A stretch of DNA of 64,000 nt, from contig JAKEKT010000053.1 in assembly GCA_021495925.1 (NCBI GenBank), positions 1 to 64,000 on the forward strand, given 5' to 3'. A program made the position numbers and the translations under genes. Source of the stretch: Diplodia intermedia. Taxonomy: Eukaryota > Ascomycota > Dothideomycetes > Botryosphaeriales > Botryosphaeriaceae. Shown here one piece after another: positions 11,767-22,635 of this stretch. The notes below the pieces were generated by a model. It did not search any database. It was not told where the DNA came from and saw only the letters and a program-made list of their open reading frames with translations. Every line of letters starts with the position of its first letter. The first letter of the stretch is position 1.

Positions 11767-12420
11767 GGTGGCAACGATTAATGGGGAGCGTTCTAGAAAG
11801 GGAGGAGAAACGAGACGCACAATGACTGGGATGTCATCTTAGCGAACTCTGGAGACTGTTACGATGACAGTTCGATGGTGATTACAATTCCAACAGTGGC
11901 GACGACGAGGGGGAGATGAAGGGGTGATCCTGCGTACCTTTTATTGCGTAACCGCTCCTTGCTTCTTCTACTCACCGTCCCTTCGCAAAAAATATCCGAT
12001 CTTTGCCAGCTACGGCTCGTCTTTTTAGTCGAGGTATTGCTTGAGCCATCCAGCAGAAATCTTCCGCACTCAAAACAAAGCAAGATTTACACACCCTGTC
12101 CCATTACAGCCGAGCAATCGTTCGGCCGGGCCAAGCAGTATGGAGAGGACATCTGCTCATCCGTTGCACTTGCACAGCATGGGCGCATTCCACTCCTTAC
12201 GTTAGATTCCTACTACTGTATGCACCATTCTAAATTGCCGATCACGCCACTCACCGCCAAACTGGGCGCTTCGGGGTACTCAACGCCGCTGTGTAAAGTG
12301 GGCTTTTAACGTGTGGTTTCTGCTGCAAGCCAGTTTCCATCGCCATCACCATCATCTTCACGGTTACCCGCATCATCAACAACGCACTTCTTCTTTCTCT
12401 ACGAATCCATTGTACGAAAG
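11767..12420. other. Intergenic region without a supported gene
   Basis: About 650 bp between two plus-strand genes. Only short frames without motifs are present. The CA/CT-rich stretch just before 12421 is compatible with a fungal 5' leader. Confidence 0.45.
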
Positions 12421-13122
12421 ATGCAGCGCTATCATTATCCGCTTCCACCGTCCTGCTGCGCCGAAGCTGAGCCTCTACTCCAGCCGTCTTCATCATCGTC
12501 ACCACCGTTCGCTGATCCACCCTCATACAAGGCGACGAACCCGACCGCCGACTACAATCAACGGAGCTTTGTGAGAGATACAACTGCGAGCAGGAGGGAC
12601 ACTAAAAGCAGCGCTATACAGAAGATCCGCCAATGCTTCGATCTGAATGCATTGTTTGTTGTGATATTTGGCGCGCTGGCGGGGCTAGTGGTCTGGTTCA
12701 CCATTAGGAGTTCTCGTCCCGTATGTCTTCTTCCTGCATGGAGGCACATGGATCAGCGTTGTGCTCCTTGGATTTTGTTCGTTTACTAACCAAGGATGTT
12801 CTTTCAGGATAACGTCCCGTTGACCGACTCGTACTGCGTGGGACTGATCGCTCTCGCTGAGTGGGCTCTTCAAACCACCTGGGTCACAGTGGTCTGGCCG
12901 CGGAAGGTGTGGAGGTTGACACAGGAGGAAGCTTGCGACAAGAGTATAATCACAGTTGGGTGGCTGTTTGGGGTCAAGGCCGTTCTGTTTATGTTTAACT
13001 TGATATTCGCGCATGCAGTCAAAGGCGCAAGTTTGCCGTTTAGTTGGGTTCTAGCGTGGATTGCAGGATTTATCTCAACTGACTTCGCAATGGCCGTGGT
13101 GTTGGGGCTATTTTTCTCTTAG
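12421..13122 (+). CDS. Small four-span membrane protein, unknown function
   Basis: Two exons, 12421-12720 and 12808-13122, giving 204 aa. The donor is GTATGT; the intron contains TTTACTAACC as branch site and ends TTTCAG. The N-terminal 70 residues are polar with Pro/Ser runs (cytoplasmic or lumenal tail). Four hydrophobic segments follow: ALFVVIFGALAGLVVWFTI, YCVGLIALAEWALQTTWVTV, IITVGWLFGVKAVLFMFNLI and WIAGFISTDFAMAVVLGLFF. No signal peptide is seen before the first segment. I do not recognise the family. The next gene converges from the other strand, with about 80 bp between stop codons. Confidence 0.72.
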
Positions 13123-13200
13123 ACGACACCGGATTATCTTATCTCTCGGTACTCTTTACGGCCCTCGAACATGGCTACATTGCTCTCCACGGGCTATACT

Positions 13201-13818
13201 TTAGATACAATCCATACAAAACAGGCCACCCTTTGAATCAAGCAGAAGTCGCTTGAATTCTCTGCATTTCCGGCATATGACTCCGGTTCCACCTCCATGG
13301 GCGATACTGCCGCCGTATTGCATCTCGGTTCCTGATATGTATGTACCCATCCATATGCCACATGGAATGCAGAAGCGATTGCACCGATCTTTAGGGTTTA
13401 AAAGAGAATGCTTGCCGCGACTGCTCTTCATCATCTTGTTCGAAAATTTAATTGCCGGTTTGATTTTCAAGCATCGGTAGCAGGCGAAGAAGTCATGGTG
13501 TGCTGTAGGCTGTGAAAATAACCCAGGAAATTTCCTGGCGACGTCATAGCATGGCCATTTCTCGATTTCCAGGAGGTCGTCCATAGTGTAGATGCGTGTA
13601 TCTTTTGGATTGCGGTTGCAACGCTCTGTGTTCATCTGGACGACTACTGCATGCAAGCGTTGGCATGTCCAGCTTACAGCAATCTTCTCCGGATAGGACA
13701 AATAATTGCAGATACATCTGAGGAGCTCCAACGGCAAGTCTGATAAAGTGTCTGTATATTTGCGTTCTTTAATCAGAATATCAATACCTGGCAGAATGCA
13801 GGACAACGTACTTGCCAT
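13201..13818 (-). CDS. F-box protein with Cys-pair C-terminal region
   Basis: Start chosen at 13818 (MASTLSC, A at -3); the frame is open further upstream to 13953, so a longer protein is possible. About 205 aa. DTLSDLPLELLRCICNYLSY followed by EKIAVSWTCQRLHAVV is an F-box (L-P-x-E-L-x-x-x-I-x-x-x-L ... L-x-x-T-C-x-x-L). The C-terminal half has paired cysteines (CYRCLKIKP, CNRFCIPCGIW, CRKCREF, CMDC) likely to bind zinc, a layout common in small ascomycete F-box proteins. By family it would bind Skp1 in an SCF ubiquitin ligase and present an unknown substrate through the Cys-rich part. No intron is needed. Confidence 0.75.
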   Translation of the reverse strand: MASTLSCILPGIDILIKERKYTDTLSDLPLELLRCICNYLSYPEKIAVSWTCQRLHAVVVQMNTERCNRNPKDTRIYTMDDLLEIEKWPCYDVARKFPGLFSQPTAHHDFFACYRCLKIKPAIKFSNKMMKSSRGKHSLLNPKDRCNRFCIPCGIWMGTYISGTEMQYGGSIAHGGGTGVICRKCREFKRLLLDSKGGLFCMDCI

Positions 13819-14200
13819 ACTCAATGTGGTGCCAAATTGGAGGAACCAGAGATATCGGTAGTGATATGCAACGAAAATCATTTGACTGCATCTTGGACGA
13901 GCTAATAATATAGTAAATGTGATGAACGAGATAGATCGCACCCCTTCATCCATTTATCTCCGGAACGAAACTAAAAGTCTCGGCTCCATTCCACTTTAAG
14001 AAGAATGTATCATATTGGACAACAGATTCCCCAATAATCTCGACATAACGCTTTCCGCTCGTGAACAAACTCCAAAAAGAATATCCACACTTCTTGCGCA
14101 GGGAATTCAGGTCAGCGTTCTACTCCGGGATAGCTGCTATGTAATATTCTCAGTTTCTCTTTATCCTTCTTGAAACTGCCTAGACTATCTTAGTCCCGCA

Positions 14201-14937
14201 TTACATCACTACACAGCCCTGGTAAGGATCTGGGTGTTGTTCGCCCCTTCCAAAACTGCCAGATCCCCCGACAGGATTCCCGACACCACCAAAGCCGACG
14301 TCACCATCACCACCACCACCACTTACACTCGCACGCATTCGATTCCAGTGGTCATTTCATCGGCAAGGAGAAAGTCGACGACGTGCCGGAAATCGCTCAG
14401 ATCCAGATCGCGGCTTACGTTCTGGTCGACACCAAGCCCTTGCATGCCGTACGCAAGGACCGGGCCGCACCGGCCGGAGACGATGCCGCGACGGGCACAC
14501 AGCGAGTCGCAGGCCAGATTCGGAGGCGAGCCGTCGATGCGACCTGAATCCCGATAGTCGATGCGGATGGTGTCGGGAAGCGGACGTGCCAGAGCCTTGT
14601 TGAACTGGATCTGGGCCTGGCCCAAACACCCCTGGATGTAAGGCCGGCTATCCGCAGCTTGCCATGGACCTTCGTCGTCATCGTCGTCATCGTCGTCGCG
14701 CCACGGGCAGTGGATCCGCGGCTTGCGTTCGTCGGGCGGGAAGAAGATGGCGAGGAAGTGCTCGGTGGTGGGGCGGGAGGAGAGGTGGAAGTCTCGATAG
14801 TCCTTGCACAGAAGCTTGTGGGTCGCCCAGTCCGCCTCCTGGCATGCCTTCGAGCAGTATCGGCTGCATCTGCAGTGTTGGCATTTGGTTGTAGCAATAC
14901 TGTTGCACGACGAGCACAACGGCTCGGCAGTCGCCAT
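14201..14937 (-). CDS. MYND zinc-finger protein
   Basis: Start ATG 14937 (MATAEPLC). Exon 1 ends at 14327 before a GTAAGT donor; the acceptor CTGGCAG places exon 2 at 14255-14201, giving 221 aa. Exon 2 is short and its acceptor is my best choice, not a certainty. Residues 8-44 form a canonical MYND finger: C8-x2-C11-x7-C19-x2-C22-x5-C28-x3-C32-x7-H40-x3-C44. An Asp run (DDDDDDDD) and a G-R-C-G-P-V-L-A-Y segment followed by DLDLSDFRHVVDFLL match the body of many fungal MYND proteins of unknown role. MYND fingers bind proline-rich partners; there is no SET domain here, so a methyltransferase role is not suggested. Confidence 0.75.
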
Positions 14938-15390
14938 CGGGTAATTTATGTAGAGCAGAAAACAGTACGTTTGAGGGAAACAGTGCCGGGTCGGAGAGGG
15001 AGCGGCGGAGCGGGGGAGGACGGAGAGGGTGAGACGGTCCGGGAGGTGCGGAGAGAGGCGGTGCGGGGCTTCGAGGGGCGCGAAGTCGCTCTGGGGTGGT
15101 GGGGCTATGGTGGAGGAGAGGAGTTCCGCCGTAATCGTCGGTTGGGGTGAGACGGGACTGATGAGATGTAAGCGTGGCAGTGTCAGGAGAAGCGCAGTTG
15201 TTGGCAAGGTTGGTATGGTCCAAGTATGACTCCGAATTATCCGTGGCTGGACTACGGAGGCATGTTGGCTCGTTCAATCTCATTCATGTGGACGGAGATG
15301 TAGCAAATCGTTGTCTGAGAAGGTACTGCGGCGCTATCCGCCAGGCTGGAGAACTGGTGGTAGCCGGCAGCGTTCACGATTGCCAAGCGC

Positions 15391-15965
15391 AAATAATTTA
15401 AGTAATTCTCGGTATAAAATTATAAGCGCTTAGACGGTAGTTTAACTTAATTTATCTTCTTAGCATTTTAGTTTAATTTACTTATAATTTACTTAAATAA
15501 TTAGATTACGATGCTTAGTATAGTATTATAGCTCTTCTTATTCTATTAGGCTTAGTAAGGCTTAACTACTACTATCGTCGCCGTCGATGTTACGATACTT
15601 AATATAGTATTAAACTATTGTCGCCGCGCGACTCGCTTAATCTATACGGGCGCTAACTATATACGGCTAGAGTCTACTACGATAGGCTTAGCTTCGGTCG
15701 AAAGAACGTTATTCGGCTTAATACTATATATATTCGTCTTATAATTTATACTAATATTCGTATATCGAGCGTTCTCGCCGTAAGTAAGTAATTTAACGTA
15801 CGTTTTTAACGAAATATAATTCTTCGTAGTCTAACGAGACTATCTACCGTTCTTATAATATATTTTACGTACTAAATTACTTAAATTAAATTGCTTTTAA
15901 GAGATTAATATTTAGTTTATAAATTTGGCCCCTAAATTAATTAAGTAAAATAAAACCACGGTTTA
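15391..15965. repeat. AT-rich, probably RIP-mutated island
   Basis: About 570 bp rich in TTAA, TAAT and ATTTA strings stand out sharply from GC-rich flanks. No frame of any length survives on either strand. Abrupt base-composition islands of this kind in ascomycetes are usually repeat copies mutated by repeat-induced point mutation. No terminal repeats were found by eye, so the original element is not identified. Confidence 0.65.
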
Positions 15966-16225
15966 AATTACGAAATTAGTTTTAGATTGACAATTTGTCT
16001 TGGCAATCGTGAACGCTGGTAGCCGGGAACCTCGGAGGTGCAAGATAAATTCGCACGGACTAGTCGCATCCGATATGGTGCGGCGGGAGGATGAGCTTCT
16101 GGGGGCGTGGACGTTGATGGGTTGCGGCGACGGTGTTTCTTCTGGTTGGCGGGTGCGCCCAAGTATCTTCAGGAACGGCGGGGGCGCCGATGAATTTTTG
16201 TTGCGCACGCGTTTGCGTTCTCCCC

Positions 16226-16253
16226 CGTTTCCACGCGTTTCCACGCGTTTCCA
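16226..16253. repeat. Three CGTTTCCA units at 10-bp spacing
   Basis: CCGTTTCCACGCGTTTCCAC continues into a third CGTTTCCA, giving three near-identical decamers in register just upstream of the broken gene at 16349. No function can be assigned. Confidence 0.6.
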
Positions 16254-16348
16254 AAGCTCCGCGGAGTGGGTTGAATGGGTCCATTGCTCCAGGGCGCTCG
16301 ACCTGACATCGAATCGGACCATCACCGGAGCCTTATTTCGCCCTCACG

Positions 16349-16779
16349 CATAACGCCCTCTATTGCGGCATACTAGCGCTCCAGCTCGACGTCCCGACCG
16401 AAGAAACCGGTGTCGCGCTCGCCAATCGCCACCTCTCCATCTTCGCCGCCGTGCACCTCTACAACGCCCTATACCAGATCAGCCCCACGCAAGCTACCTA
16501 GACGCGTTCTAGCGCGCCGCTGCCCGACTTGACGATTCATCATATTGCGCTCACGAAGACATGTAATAAGCTTATACGGACGCCAAGAGAGCACGTTCGG
16601 GATGAGCTGGGTGTCGGTCACCCGTCGATTCGGGGGAGAGTATTGACCATGGGTTCCTGGTAATGGTGTTAGGCGTCTTGGAGAAGAGGAACATGGGAAA
16701 ACAGACTTGGCAGCAGAAGAAGAAAAAGGGTGAGGTAAAGGCTTTTATGGGCGTGAAGCAGCTGAAGTTGGTGGTGTGA
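16349..16779 (+). pseudogene. Broken gene fragment, DUF6604-like
   Basis: A plus-strand frame from 16349 reads HNALYCGILALQLDVPTEET and then GVALANRHLSIFAAVHLYNA before a TAG near 16499. This closely follows the N-P-L-x-C-G ... G-I-x-L-A-N-x-x-x-S-I ... A-H-L-Y-N-A-L pattern I associate with fungal DUF6604 proteins. Further segments (HHIALTKTCNKLIR, then LGVLEKRNMGKQTW and GEVKAFMGVKQLKLVV) continue in shifted frames up to 16779. The pieces are in order but frame-broken, and the AT-rich island lies directly upstream, so the 5' part has probably been lost. The family assignment is from memory of the motif. Confidence 0.45.
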
Positions 16780-17113
16780 TAGTAGAAGAATTTCGAGGGA
16801 GTGCGGCGAGAGCGAGATAGAGGGGAGCTTGTGACTCTACAATGTAGAATGATGTTTTTGTTGGTCAGACTTGTATTACTACATACTCGTACTTTGTTTA
16901 GTGGATTCTGAATTACTACAGCGCTGGGCTCGGGTATTGCAGAAAAGACTCAGTTCAAAAACACAAGGCCATACATCATCGGCACGGATGGCATCCCAAA
17001 CTCGACGAAATGGCTAAACGGTGTCCTTGAAGACGGGCTGTGCTACCGTTTTAAAGGTATCGTGACGGGTCGTAGCGTCAGTATCAACGACTTGGGATGT
17101 GAAGTGTCCAGTT

Positions 17114-19585
17114 TCACTGGGAAGAGTCCAAGACGAACGAATCCCTGCACCAGTCAAACCACCTCCTCATCCTCCTCCCCATAGAGTGCAACATGACCGG
17201 GTCAATTTTTGGCACCGGGTGTGGCTTGTGGAAGATTATCTTTCCTCCATGCACCATCGCTCCCGGCCTGTCGCTCTGAAACACAACGGCCGAGCCGCCA
17301 TTGTTACGCGCGGAGAAGCCAGCATCAGCCATGGCGAGCACAAAAGTATCCCAATCAACAAGCCTCGAGGCATCCTGGCCAGACGACGCTGGGAACATGG
17401 CCGTCAAAACATCCAAGGATCGCTTGTGGGTCACGGTGACCTTCGTTCCGGGCTCGTCCGGCGTGGCATTGTCGTTGGGGATATCGATCGGGCTGGGATC
17501 GACGGCGGGCTCTAGTGGTCGTGTCTTGATCTTCGTCCTCCGGTGCTGAGATTCGGGCTTTGCGGGTGCTGCCGCTGTGGATGATTGTGCTTGTAGAGAC
17601 GCCTCGCCTGGTCTCGCCGCTGAAGCTTTAATTTCCCGGACAATCTGCTCGCGTTCGGCGTGTACGGCTTTCGCATGCTCGGCGTTCTCGTGCATTGCGA
17701 GGAACCCGAGAATCCTTTCCTCGTCGTCCTCCGGGAGGTTCTGTGCCGCAGTCGTCTCCCGAAAAGCCGTTGAAAGCGACTTCCAGAAGTCGTGAAGTGT
17801 CTTGTAAGTCGCGTCGAAGTGCTTAAGTGAGTCCGCATCCTTGCGTCCGCTGGGCGGGCCCATGTCGCAAAATTGCTTGAGCAGCGCCTCGGAGGTCGTC
17901 CGCGCCTTCAAAGATGGTTCCTTTTCTTTGATGTAGAATCTCCAGGCAAACCGATCTTCAGTCCTGATGACATCCGTGATGACACGATACTTGTTCTGCG
18001 GGCGATGCAGGCGAACCGTGCTAAGCAACTCCGAGGTCGCGGCGTACGTGGATAGCTTCGTGAACAGGATCTCGTCAACACGGGCGCGATCTTTTGTGGA
18101 ACATTGGGCAAGGTGCTCATCAAGGAAATCGAATAGCATGGCGCGATCGAGGCGGCACTGGTCATCCGGGGCGCCCTGAAGCTCCAGAAGACACCATTCC
18201 AGCGGGTCCGCGTCGAAGAGCTCCGTGATGGGTGTATCTTTCTTGCGCTTCATGAGGAATAGGCCCGCAGGTGTCCTCTCGAAGGTCCAGTTATGATGGA
18301 AGCCCGGCCGCTGCGGAATGATGGCCCCAAGGTGCTTGGACTGGTGGTGCATCGCGTTCACTAGCATGAGCTCCAACGCCCCAAGGGCTTCGTCATATTT
18401 TCGCGGCAATGGCTGGCCGGGCGCGATGTTGTCTCGGAAACGATCATGCAGGGACTTGGCGTGGAGAAATTCGTCCAAGACGGAGTCCCAGAACCAAACA
18501 ACACTGATGTCCTGGACCACCTCCCGGGTGATGATCCTGAATGCGTCTTTTCTGAGGAGATCTTTCACCACGGCGTTCTGTTGTATGGACCGCACGTAGC
18601 GACGCATGTAAGACGGTTGGGTTTGGAGCAGCCAGAGGTGATCGGCGGCGGCGTCCAGTTGGGCCTTCGTTTCAGTCACAATCGTGTCCATGTTGAATAT
18701 GGGTGGAGCGGAGAAGGGCTGGTAGGTGAATTGCGACCAGTAGGCCACATTTCCACTCTTTTTGGAGCCTGAATTAGCCATGTCAGTAAACTTGGCAGAC
18801 CCGGAAGGAGTGCCCAAATCAGCCTCTTCAAGTATCTGATCCACAACGCGCCGGAGGAACCTCAGGAGACGGGCCTGTGCTTCGATAACCAGCCGGGCTC
18901 TGGGGAATCCAATAATGTCCGATCGGTGGGCGGATTCCGCCTCCCAGGGAACGAGATGGCCGTACTGGGAGCCATGCAACACAACGCAGCTCTCATTAAA
19001 GTCGACATCGAGGAATCCCGAGGCCCACGCGGCAGTCAGCTCTTTGCTATCGAACGCAGCCCACATATCCGCAGTGTGGTGGATACGATTGTGGAGCAAG
19101 CCGAGGAAAATTGCCGGATCCTTTTTGAGAAGCTCGACGCTCAAGTATGGCAGCAGGAAGGAGTCGCGAAGATTCCGAGCATCCTTCCAGGTCGGGTCTG
19201 CGTTGGTGAACCTCGCCATGAACCAACGATGCATGTAAAGGTCGGGATTAGCCTTAAGCAGCCAGCTTTCGCGTTTGTCCCTGCTTTTCTTTTTCCACCT
19301 GCTCATGATCCTGTCGCCGTGGGTTGCGCACTGTTGGCGCAAATGCTCTCGGTCTTGCTGGGCCTGCGCGATGAGGTCATCGAGAATCTTGCCCGCTTCT
19401 GCCTGCGAAAGTCGCTTTTTATAGCAAAAACAATCCATCCCCTGCTCGAGTGTGGTATAGAAGCTGTTGTGGCAGTCAGGGCATTCGCAGGGAGCTACAC
19501 AGAGCGGGCCTTCTCTGGGAACAGTTGTCGGACGATAGCCCTCAGCATGAACCGCACGTGCGGGAGGATGTTCCACGGTCTGCAT
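17114..19585 (-). CDS. Conserved-looking 823-aa protein of unknown function
   Basis: A single uninterrupted frame. The first real ATG is at 19585 (MQTVEHPP); the frame upstream has no ATG. Near the N terminus CECPDCHNSF and then CFCYKKR give a C-x-C-x2-C ... C-x-C arrangement that could bind zinc. A basic region RWKKKSRDKRESW and long helical stretches follow. The middle has DVDFNESCVVLHGSQYGHLV and many Trp/Leu positions; the C terminus ends in a compact segment with WDTFVLAMADAGFSARNNGG and GAMVHGGKIIFHKPHP, a basic H-x-P-H end. The latter resembles the tail of fungal proteins often found beside mobile elements, but I cannot name a family. No membrane segment or signal peptide. Confidence 0.78.
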   Translation of the reverse strand: MQTVEHPPARAVHAEGYRPTTVPREGPLCVAPCECPDCHNSFYTTLEQGMDCFCYKKRLSQAEAGKILDDLIAQAQQDREHLRQQCATHGDRIMSRWKKKSRDKRESWLLKANPDLYMHRWFMARFTNADPTWKDARNLRDSFLLPYLSVELLKKDPAIFLGLLHNRIHHTADMWAAFDSKELTAAWASGFLDVDFNESCVVLHGSQYGHLVPWEAESAHRSDIIGFPRARLVIEAQARLLRFLRRVVDQILEEADLGTPSGSAKFTDMANSGSKKSGNVAYWSQFTYQPFSAPPIFNMDTIVTETKAQLDAAADHLWLLQTQPSYMRRYVRSIQQNAVVKDLLRKDAFRIITREVVQDISVVWFWDSVLDEFLHAKSLHDRFRDNIAPGQPLPRKYDEALGALELMLVNAMHHQSKHLGAIIPQRPGFHHNWTFERTPAGLFLMKRKKDTPITELFDADPLEWCLLELQGAPDDQCRLDRAMLFDFLDEHLAQCSTKDRARVDEILFTKLSTYAATSELLSTVRLHRPQNKYRVITDVIRTEDRFAWRFYIKEKEPSLKARTTSEALLKQFCDMGPPSGRKDADSLKHFDATYKTLHDFWKSLSTAFRETTAAQNLPEDDEERILGFLAMHENAEHAKAVHAEREQIVREIKASAARPGEASLQAQSSTAAAPAKPESQHRRTKIKTRPLEPAVDPSPIDIPNDNATPDEPGTKVTVTHKRSLDVLTAMFPASSGQDASRLVDWDTFVLAMADAGFSARNNGGSAVVFQSDRPGAMVHGGKIIFHKPHPVPKIDPVMLHSMGRRMRRWFDWCRDSFVLDSSQ

Positions 19586-20629
19586 GATCAAGCCGTCCAA
19601 AAGACAGACTCAGAGATGGTTGTCGTGTCTGGTGTGCTGAGGATGTGTCCGCTTCCGAGGTGAGGCGTTGCAGCAGTTTGTTACGGTTGCAGAGGTAGAG
19701 CGAGTGGTGGGGCAAGATGAACGGGCGGGCGTTCGCGGGCATGCGCGTGCCGGGCGTGCGCGGCCGCGACAGGAGTGCACGTGATTTGGCTGCCAATTTG
19801 GCGCACGCGCTGACCTTCACTTCCCAACCTCCTCTTCCGTGAACGCGTCACTATGACGCGAGACTCGGTACCGCTTCCAACACTTCTATTGTCTGTCACT
19901 ACTGCCACATCATATCGATAATTGTCCCTCCTCTCGAAGCGCATCGTCACTCGCCCGACCGATCGCCCGACCGGTCGCCGCTCGCCGGTAACTACATTCG
20001 CCGTTGTAAGTACGGAAACTTCGGCCGCTCAAACAAGACCGTACAGCTGCCTCAGAGCTTGCCTTACAAGCGTCCTTAATGCGCGCCGCGGCTCACTTTA
20101 GCAGAAGACCTGGGGGTCTTTCGGGCGAAGTGCCTCCAGTATGCTCCGCCGCGTGTTCCTTTTTTCCGCTTCCAGACTGACCGAGCCCTAAGTGCAATCA
20201 GTCAGGCGGTCTTGTCGCGATACCAGTGTGCATTATTCCCATGCATGCTTCTATCAGTGCCGCTGTGTGCCAGATATCTTCGGCCATGTTCGTTTGATCC
20301 AAAACTACGCTAAGCCTAATCGATCTAGTGAAGCAAACGATCCGCTGTAGCACAATGATTTCGAGCTCACCGCAAGCCTGTCCAACGACTGTTGAGCGGG
20401 CTTCACCTGTTGAGAACTGCCATCATCCGAGCTGTCCGCGCTGCCGACCGTCGACCTCGTACATACTAACGATGCCACCTCTTCGTCTCCCACCTTCTCT
20501 CCGCCAACTACACCATCACCTGCAGCACGAACCGCACCATCCTTGTCGTCACCAACGGACTCGCCCAATTTACCACGGCCAACACGACTTCCCTTCGCTC
20601 CACCCTCTTCCAGCAAATGTCAGACAACC
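19586..20629. other. Gene-free stretch
   Basis: About 1 kb. The first 250 bp include purine/pyrimidine-skewed sequence likely to hold the promoter of the 17114-19585 gene. The rest has only short, motif-less frames; the minus-strand frame 20305-20616 is Gly/Ser-rich and has no family look. Confidence 0.4.
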
Positions 20630-20923
20630 CTCCACCATGCCCACATGATTCACAACTGCTAACCATGTCATGGTGTCTGGGTTTTCGGAGATTGGGCCAA
20701 TGCCGCCGAGCCTGGTCGTTGCCAGCTGCAGAATGTATCCAGCGATTTGGCGATAGACATGGTCCAGTGCAGCGTCATCGATGTTCGGATCCAGCATCAC
20801 GTCATCACCTGCACCCCGTTGCTTCCTCAGAAGGGTGGACAAGCGCGTTTCGCGGACGATACTCATAGTGATGAAAGGGCCCATCCGCTGTGGGCTCAGG
20901 TCTGTGGAGCCGAAATCGAACAC
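20630..20923 (-). pseudogene. Fragment of an aminoglycoside-phosphotransferase-like gene
   Basis: The minus-strand frame begins FDFGSTDLSPQRMGPFITMS and continues through LSTLLRK, LDPNIDDAALDHVYRQIAGY and ILQLATTRLGGIGPISENP. The order G-P-F-I-x-M, L-x-x-L, D-P-x-I-x-x-x-x-L-x-x-V-Y-x-Q-I-A-x-x-x-L-Q-L, I-G-S/P is the recognisable N-lobe-to-hinge part of fungal APH/choline-kinase-type proteins. The following R-P-L-T segment and the catalytic H-x-D loop are missing; the frame runs into unrelated residues and stops. Upstream, a possible donor (AAG|GTAATG near 20970) exists but I could not join a convincing exon. It is most likely a truncated relic. Confidence 0.5.
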
Positions 20924-21230
20924 GCGAGGAACAGGATGAGTTAGCTACGATGCCTCCCCGTGCCCATTACCTTCAGGATATTTAAGCTTGTGTTGCAATA
21001 GACATGGGACGATTGTGCGCGCTGCAATTTCAGTGTAGCACTGTGCTTTTTGCAAAAGCAACGGCTTGGCAACATTATCGGCGGCGACATGATAATGCTT
21101 CGGAACAGCCACCGCCGTCGTGGCCACGAGCAATGATACGAATGTTCAATCACCAGAGACATTTCTGAGCATTCTGAACTGATCTGGATTCCAGTCGAAC
21201 AATAAGAAATGGGTGCCGCATTTCTTACAG

Positions 21231-22110
21231 CTATAGGCCGAAATAGCCTCCAAGCTGAATAAAAGGGCCCGACGCGCCAAATTGATGAAAGCCGTACTTT
21301 TCTTTTCCACCGAGCCACGTGTTGACCTCTCCGTCCCTTTCATCCGTATTGCCGATCTCGATTGGTAGCTTCTTCCTCGACTTGGACAGCGCCCTGACCG
21401 CTACGTCCAACGACTTGTTGATATATCCGTGGTCCGTAAGTCGTAGCTTAACCAGCTCTTTCCCCATTGTTCGCGTTTCCCTCAGCACATCGAGTGCACT
21501 TCCCTTTAGACTGCCCGAAGCATGATCGTTTCCCGCAAAACAAATGTAGCGGAGGCTTGGGCAATTGGTGAACAGTGCAAGTAAAGAATCGTCCGTGAGC
21601 TTGGTGGCACCATCGAACTCAACATGAACAAGGTTCGGACACGCCTTCGCAAAACCAATGACGGCAGCGTCGCTAAGGCGGCCGCCAGTGCCTTCTTCTG
21701 AATCACCCGCTCGGAAGTCCAGCAGAGAGTGACAGAACGCCGGACCTAGGTTAACAATAGCATCGAGGTGTGCACTGAGTCGATTAGTACTGGCGCCCGG
21801 TTCAATGTGCGAGGGAAGCCTACTCAAGAATGGGGAAGTCTCCATCGAACTCCAGTTTCTTGATCCCGTTGACAAGCTTGGATTGGCCGTCCTCCCATGA
21901 TTGTATGGAGACAAATCGCACGCATTCTTTCAATGGATACTCAGGAGGAGCATACGCCTTCTGAACATTCGGTCGACGAGAACGTTGGGCACTGCCGCCA
22001 CGAGCGGAGGTCCTCTTGATGATCCGATTGCTGGCCTCGCCCGTCACGCGTTCGTGAGCTTGTTGTTGACGCCCGTTTCTCGGTCTTCCACGGAGCCCCG
22101 GGCCGACCAT
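21231..22110 (-). CDS. Leucine-rich-repeat (AMN1/F-box-type) protein
   Basis: Two exons, 22110-21824 and 21774-21231, giving 276 aa. The 49-bp intron has donor GTAGGC, a textbook TACTAATCGAC branch site and a CTCAG acceptor, and joins FPIL to DAHLDAIVNLGP. Start at 22110 (MVGPGLRGR) is the best ATG; the frame is open further upstream. After a basic N terminus come LRR-type units: LSDAAVIGFAKACPNLVHVE, LTDDSLLALFTNCPSLRYIC and LRETRTMGKELVKLRLTDHG, the L-T-D-x-x-L-x-x-x-x-x-x-C-P-x-L-x-x-L form of cysteine-containing LRRs. Such proteins are usually SCF substrate adaptors, but no F-box is visible in this model. Confidence 0.7.
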
Positions 22111-22379
22111 AGTCGAGCGATATGCAAGTAGTGATGGCGGGACGATACTGAGCTTGTTGGCGTACTGGAAGCACGTCACAATGGCCGAGGGCAAAGCCGC
22201 TGACAAGACTATATATCTGATCGTTCTCCGGTGTGAAGGAAGGCCCAGTGGCTGGGAGGGTTGCGCGTTCTCCGGCGCGACGCGGGTTGTTTTTGACCGA
22301 CCACGCGGAAAACCTGATTTTCGCGCGCACACAACGTCGCTTCGTTTCGGACCGATATCGGGCTGTTTATTTCTTTCCA

Positions 22380-22447
22380 GATTAGGCCTAGTGCAGTTTG
22401 CTAGCAGGCGATGATATTTACCACCTGCTATACCATCTAATCGATTA
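22380..22447 (+). repeat. Hairpin repeat, copy A
   Basis: GATTAGGCCTAG..GTTTGCTAGCAGGCGATGATATTTACCACCTGC..CCATCTAATCGATTAT is a nested inverted repeat (GATTAG/CTAATC outside, GCAGGYGRTG/CACCACCTGC-like inside). It is about 80 percent identical to the copy at 28629-28698 in the same orientation, and most differences are transitions. It lies just upstream of the HET pseudogene. Confidence 0.7.
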
Positions 22448-22635
22448 TACTTTGTCCTTATTAGTTTTATATAACAAGCCTTAAATATGGTAGCATAGTT
22501 TGACTCTCTTCTAAACTTGGAGTGGGGTGTTGATGCTGATTGGCCGCGGTATCTTGCTGATTAATCCGCATGCATCCACATTAGCTCATAGCTTTGCGGG
22601 ATCCTGAACTCTTCCCCCGCAAATCTAAATTTAAA

